Below, piece by piece: positions 60,703 through 64,000 of a stretch of 64,000 nt of DNA. Positions within the stretch are counted from its first letter, which is position 1. Every line of letters begins with the position of its first letter. Below the pieces are notes generated by a model that was not told the origin of the DNA, searched no databases, and was given only the letters and a program-made list of their open reading frames with translations. The stretch lies in contig NZ_JADOGI010000004.1 of NCBI RefSeq assembly GCF_015645445.1, forward strand, positions 1-64,000, in the 5' to 3' direction. Made by a program: the position numbers and the translations under genes. This DNA comes from Nonomuraea cypriaca. GTDB taxonomy: Bacteria > Actinomycetota > Actinomycetes > Streptosporangiales > Streptosporangiaceae.

Positions 60703-61365
60703 ATGCGACTGACCGTGACCGCTTACCTGACCCTTGACGGCGTCATGCAGGCCCCGGGGCTGCCCGACGAGGATCGGCGTGGTGGCTTCGAGCAGGGAGG
60801 CTGGCAGGCGCCGTACATCGATGAGGATCTCGGCAGGTTGGTCGGCGAGTGGTTCGGGGCGGCCGACGCCTTTCTGCTCGGGCGCCGGACGTACGAGATC
60901 TTCGCGGAGCATTGGCCGAAGGTCACCGACGAGCGTGACGTGGTCGCGGCGAGACTGAACGGCCGGCCCAAGTACGTCGTGTCCACGACCCTCGGCCACC
61001 TCGACTGGGACGGCTCCACGCTGGTCAACGGCGACGTCGCCGACGCGGTGGCGGAGCTCAAGCGTCTCCCCGGCGATGAGCTGCAGGTTCACGGCAGCGG
61101 AGAGCTCGTCCGCACGCTCATGGCCCACGCCCTGGTCGACGAGTACCGCCTGTACATCTCTCCGGTCATCCTCGGCAGCGGCCGGCGCCTGTTCCCGGAG
61201 GGCGTCATGCCGACCGCGCTCACGCTCGTCGACCGCAGGAGCACCGCGAGCGGCACCATGGTGGGCGTCTACCGGCCGGCCGGTCGCCCCCGGTACGGAG
61301 CGGCCGGGCTCGAACAGGTCGACGGCGTGGTGCGGGACACGTTCAGCCGGCGGGCCGGTCTCTAG
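60703..61365 (+). CDS. Dihydrofolate-reductase-fold (RibD C-terminal) protein
   Basis: Protein of 220 residues with [17 protein letters not shown] at the start, [16 protein letters not shown] and [35 protein letters not shown], the signature of YwjB/RibD-C-like reductases. The NADPH-binding Gly region is present, but the substrate is unknown. ATG 60703 follows GGAGAGAG. The C-terminal 30 residues extend beyond the usual end. Probably its own transcription unit, 145 bp after the ArsR stop. Confidence 0.9.
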   Translation: MRLTVTAYLTLDGVMQAPGLPDEDRRGGFEQGGWQAPYIDEDLGRLVGEWFGAADAFLLGRRTYEIFAEHWPKVTDERDVVAARLNGRPKYVVSTTLGHLDWDGSTLVNGDVADAVAELKRLPGDELQVHGSGELVRTLMAHALVDEYRLYISPVILGSGRRLFPEGVMPTALTLVDRRSTASGTMVGVYRPAGRPRYGAAGLEQVDGVVRDTFSRRAGL

Positions 61366-61589
61366 GCCTCCACGGGCGCGGTCCCACCCCGTACAGGCGT
61401 GAAACTTTCATGCGGAAGGGGATCGTGTGTCAGTTCGGTTCACGGACGGCGCACGCACCTCGAAGGCTCTGCCGAGGCGCCGGCCACAACAGAGCCGCTC
61501 GGCCGGTTGTGATGGCAGGGCTGGCACCCCGCGCGGTGGTGGTCCACGATGAGGGCCGGATCCACCCTCACACACGGAAGGTCGATGCC

Positions 61590-62051
61590 ATGCGTTTACG
61601 TGCTTGGCCGGCGCTGGGCGTCGTGCTCGCCGCGGGTCTCCTGGCGGCTCAACCCGCGGTGGCGGCGGCTCAGGCGGCGGTGAAGTTCTACGCCGACTCC
61701 GGAGACCCGTGCGGCCGCGGGGTCACCGAAGGGACGCTGGACTGGAGAGAAGGACCCGTCATCAGGCCGATCGTCCAGGTCGAGGGCACGCTGGTCGACG
61801 ACGCCGGGTTCTCGCCCTGCGCCAAGGACGAACTGCACTCGCGGGCGACGTTCAGCGCGTACAAGAGCGATCTCCTCGTCGACACGGAGACCGTCAAGGC
61901 GGACAACGGCACGGTCCCGCTCTCCTTCGGACTCTCCGACGCGAACGGGGTCACCGCCATGGATCGTGTGGTCGTGCGGGTGTGCAGATTCAGCAACACG
62001 CCGATCGGGATCAGTTATTGCGGAAAGGCGGCCGAGTACAAGATGCCCTGA
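61590..62051 (+). CDS. Small secreted protein of unknown function
   Basis: Protein of 153 residues with a clear signal peptide (WPALGVVLAAGLLAAQPAVAAA). The mature part has four Cys residues (SGDPCGRG, FSPCAKDE, VVVRVCRF, ISYCGKAA), suggesting two disulphides, and an alternating beta pattern. I do not recognise the family. ATG 61590 lies about 8 bp after GGAAGG. Confidence 0.7.
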   Translation: MRLRAWPALGVVLAAGLLAAQPAVAAAQAAVKFYADSGDPCGRGVTEGTLDWREGPVIRPIVQVEGTLVDDAGFSPCAKDELHSRATFSAYKSDLLVDTETVKADNGTVPLSFGLSDANGVTAMDRVVVRVCRFSNTPIGISYCGKAAEYKMP

Positions 62052-62133
62052 GCCGCACCTCAGGTGATCGTCCGGTCCGCGAACCGTGGCATTCGGGGAG
62101 TGCCACGTCGCGGGCCGGACCACCTGGTCGGGC

Positions 62134-62238
62134 TCAGAACAGCTGGGCGAGCCTCAACAGCAGCTCGTACACGCCGTACGCGAAGGGCAATCCCACCCAG
62201 GCCCACGTCAGCACCAACAGACCGGTACGCCGGTTCAT
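62134..62238 (-). CDS. 34-residue single-helix membrane protein, MFS small partner
   Basis: A 34-residue protein whose centre (GLLVLTWAWVGLPFAYGVYELLL) is one membrane helix. Its ATG overlaps the MFS stop (ATGA) and GGAGGAGG lies 4 bp upstream, a strong signal that it is translated. Small proteins of this kind accompany OFA-type MFS transporters in actinomycetes and are thought to be small subunits. Confidence 0.75.
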   Translation of the reverse strand: MNRRTGLLVLTWAWVGLPFAYGVYELLLRLAQLF

Positions 62239-63614
62239 CGGACCTCCTCCGCCACCGGCGACGGGCGCCGTTCGTGATATCTCTCGTGCACCGGCCGGAT
62301 CAGCTCGTTGGCGAGGAAGCCCACCGCGAGCAGCCCGATCATGATGAACAGCGACGTCGTATAAAGCGCGGGCCCAGACTGGCCCGCGGCCTTCTGCGCG
62401 TCGGCGATCGCGTTGACGATCAGCGGGCCCAGCACGCCGGCGGTGGACCAGGCGGTGAGCAGGCGGCCGTGGATCGCGCCGACCTCGTACGTGCCGAACA
62501 GGTCCTTCAGGTACGCGGGCACCGTCGCGAACCCGCCGCCGTAGAAGGACAGGATGCCCAGCGCGCACAGGATGAACAGCGGCTTGGAGTTGTCGCCCAG
62601 CAGCGCGATCGCGAGGTACAGCAGCGCTCCGGCGCCCAGGTAGACGCGGTACATGTTCTTGCGACCTATCACGTCCGAGGTGGACGACCAGACGAAGCGG
62701 CCGGCCATGTTCGCCAGCGACAGCAGCGCGACGAAGCCCCCCGCCGCCCCCAGCGCGACCGGCGTCGCCGTGCCGGAGAAGAAGTCCTGGATCATCGGCG
62801 AGGCCTTCTCCAGGATGCCGATGCCGGCGGTGACGTTGCAGCACAGCACGACCCACAGGAAGTAGAACTGCGGCGTGCGGATGGCGTTGCGCGCCGAGAC
62901 GTCCGCCATGGTGATCAGTGGCCGGGCCGCCACCTCCGCCGGTTTCCAGCCGGGTGGCGTCCAGCCTTCCGGCGGCACCCGTATGAGCAGCACCCCCATG
63001 AACATGAAGACCGCGTAGACCACGCCGTGCACGAGGAAGGTCGTCGCGATGCCCGTCGTGTCCGTGCCGAAGGAGTCCAGCATCTGCGTCGACCACGGCG
63101 AGGCGATGAGCGCCCCGCCGCCGAACCCCATGATCGCGATGCCGGTGGCCATGCCCGGCCGGTCAGGGAACCACTTGATCAGCGTGGACACCGGTGAGAT
63201 GTAGCCGATGCCCAGCCCGATCCCGCCCACGAACCCGTAGCCCAGGACGACCAGCCAGTACTGTCCGGTGGCCACGCCGAGTGCGGACAGCAGGAAGCCG
63301 GAGGAGAAGCAGGTCATCGACCAGAACATCGCCCACCGAGGCCCGTTGCGCTCCACGAGGGTGCCGCCGAAGGCCGCCGACAGGCCGAGCATGACGATGC
63401 CGAGCTGGAACGGCAGGGCGCTCTGGGTGCCCGACAGATGGAGCGAGGACTCGAGTGCGGGTTTGAAGACGCTCCACGCGTACGCCTGCCCGATGGCCAG
63501 GTGCACGGACAACGCGGCCGGGGGCACCAGCCACCGGCTCCAGGTGGGCGCCGCCACGGTACGGGAGCGGCTGAGGAATCCTGCGGGACTCACGAATCTC
63601 GTACTGTCTGCCAC
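62235..63614 (-). CDS. OFA-family MFS transporter (oxalate/formate antiporter-like)
   Basis: Protein of 459 residues with about 12 membrane helices. AIGQAYAWSVFKPALE, GGIGLGIGYISPVSTLIKWFPDRPGMATGIAIMGFGGGALI and AGRFVWSSTSDVIGRKN are typical of the oxalate/formate antiporter family, with the loop 2-3 and 8-9 motifs visible. GTG 63614 is the likely start but has no clear ribosome-binding site; a leaderless message is possible. It probably exchanges small carboxylates. The 34-residue gene follows at once. Confidence 0.9.
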   Translation of the reverse strand: MADSTRFVSPAGFLSRSRTVAAPTWSRWLVPPAALSVHLAIGQAYAWSVFKPALESSLHLSGTQSALPFQLGIVMLGLSAAFGGTLVERNGPRWAMFWSMTCFSSGFLLSALGVATGQYWLVVLGYGFVGGIGLGIGYISPVSTLIKWFPDRPGMATGIAIMGFGGGALIASPWSTQMLDSFGTDTTGIATTFLVHGVVYAVFMFMGVLLIRVPPEGWTPPGWKPAEVAARPLITMADVSARNAIRTPQFYFLWVVLCCNVTAGIGILEKASPMIQDFFSGTATPVALGAAGGFVALLSLANMAGRFVWSSTSDVIGRKNMYRVYLGAGALLYLAIALLGDNSKPLFILCALGILSFYGGGFATVPAYLKDLFGTYEVGAIHGRLLTAWSTAGVLGPLIVNAIADAQKAAGQSGPALYTTSLFIMIGLLAVGFLANELIRPVHERYHERRPSPVAEEVR

Positions 63615-63629
63615 GTGTCACGGGTACCA

Positions 63630-63640
63630 CATACGGTATG
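63630..63640. promoter_or_regulatory. Palindrome upstream of the MFS gene
   Basis: CATAC-G-GTATG, a perfect 11-bp palindrome 15 bp upstream of GTG 63614, with further ATAC/GTAT half-sites beside it. A regulator-binding site of unknown family. Confidence 0.45.
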
Positions 63641-63778
63641 CAGTATCTCGGATCCATACGCCGAGCGGTCTCATCTCGTCGGCGAACGGCTCTCGCCTGA
63701 GCGACCAGGGCCGGACCATGGGCTACGGCGATCGATGAACCCGGGTTTGATCCGCTGACGGTGAGCGCCGATGAGGTG

Positions 63779-64000
63779 TCAGGCTGCGCTGTTCATCGGC
63801 CTCTCGGTGACAGGCAGTCGCAAGGTCCGGTCGCCGAAGTCGACGACCAAGTCGAGGTGTGCGCCCAGTGCCTCGACATAACGAGCGATGACCTCGATAG
63901 AGGCCACCTCGCCGTGTTCGATCTGCGAAACTCGGGCGACACTCACATCCATGATCGCCGCAATGTCTTTTTGTCCCAAGCCGCGCTCCTTTCGAGCTTC
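63779..64000 (-). CDS. XRE-family regulator, HigA-like antitoxin (5' end outside window)
   Basis: The last 73 codons of a gene entering from the right edge. EARKERGLGQKDIAAIMDVSVARVSQIEHGEV is a Cro/C1 helix-turn-helix, followed by IARYVEALGAHLDLVVDFGDRTLRL, the tail seen in XRE antitoxins paired with HigB/RelE-type toxins. The toxin would lie beyond the window. The frame stays open to base 64000. Confidence 0.85.
   Translation of the reverse strand, partial: EARKERGLGQKDIAAIMDVSVARVSQIEHGEVASIEVIARYVEALGAHLDLVVDFGDRTLRLPVTERPMNSAA

Noticed and set aside
1-64000. Search for CRISPR arrays, rRNA, tRNA, insertion sequences and prophage genes
   Set aside because: No regularly spaced repeats, cloverleaf sequences, transposases or phage proteins were seen; the few repeats are coding or terminal duplications.

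Overview
The window is very GC-rich actinomycete DNA, probably from a Nonomuraea- or Streptosporangium-like soil bacterium. The codon third positions are strongly G/C, GTG and TTG starts are common, most genes lie on the minus strand, and the regulators (TetR, ArsR, SorC, XRE) and twin-arginine secreted enzymes are typical of such organisms. The genus is an inference from gene content and composition. I see no rRNA, tRNA, CRISPR array or intact insertion sequence.

About 51 kb (1-51.3 kb) is dominated by a pectin / rhamnogalacturonan utilisation locus. Left block (1-12.9 kb): a minus-strand operon with a GH42 beta-galactosidase, a GH29 alpha-L-fucosidase, a GH78 alpha-L-rhamnosidase, a five-bladed-propeller glycosidase and a lipoprotein sugar-binding protein that runs off the left edge. 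Divergent from it on the plus strand are a GH2 beta-galactosidase and an unusual acyltransferase/helical-toroid fusion. An accessory island (12.9-16.6 kb) interrupts the theme: a truncated NmrA-type gene, a TetR/alcohol dehydrogenase pair with two visible operators, a small toxin-antitoxin-like pair and a decayed SGNH esterase gene. Next come a GH127-like protein plus a second GH78 (minus), a true GH127 (plus) and a small secreted BP74-domain protein.

The core is an 18-kb, 13-gene minus-strand operon (42.0 to 23.8 kb): pectate lyase, a complete Dpp/Opp-type ABC transporter (binding protein, two permeases, two ATPases), two sialidase-like propeller proteins, a second binding protein, a DUF5060/DUF4038/DUF5605 glycosidase related to apiosidases, a paralogue of it that has lost its catalytic residues, a 728-residue unknown with a helical-toroid C-terminus, and a GH28 polygalacturonase. 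Most junctions are 4-bp stop/start overlaps or gaps under 20 bp. Beside it (48.6 to 42.3 kb) lie a nucleoside-hydrolase-like protein, a TIM-barrel isomerase, two split transketolase subunits, an FGGY kinase and a SorC regulator. This isomerase/kinase/two-piece-transketolase set is the architecture of the non-oxidative D-apiose pathway, which fits an apiosidase-type enzyme next door. An alpha/beta hydrolase and a CE8 pectin methylesterase close the locus. An AT-rich palindrome-like element related to TGAATA-N2-TATTCA lies upstream of five pectin transcription units or divergent pairs and may mark one regulon.

The right end (51.4-64 kb) is ordinary accessory genome: an LLM-oxidoreductase remnant, ArsR regulators, a secreted calcineurin-like phosphoesterase, a GNAT, an S41 protease with a frameshifted signal peptide, an EEP-family nuclease/phosphatase, a beta-lactamase-like serine hydrolase, an SRPBCC-ArsR pair with a clear promoter/operator, a DHFR-like reductase, a small secreted protein, an OFA-type MFS transporter with a 34-residue partner, and an XRE regulator cut by the right edge.
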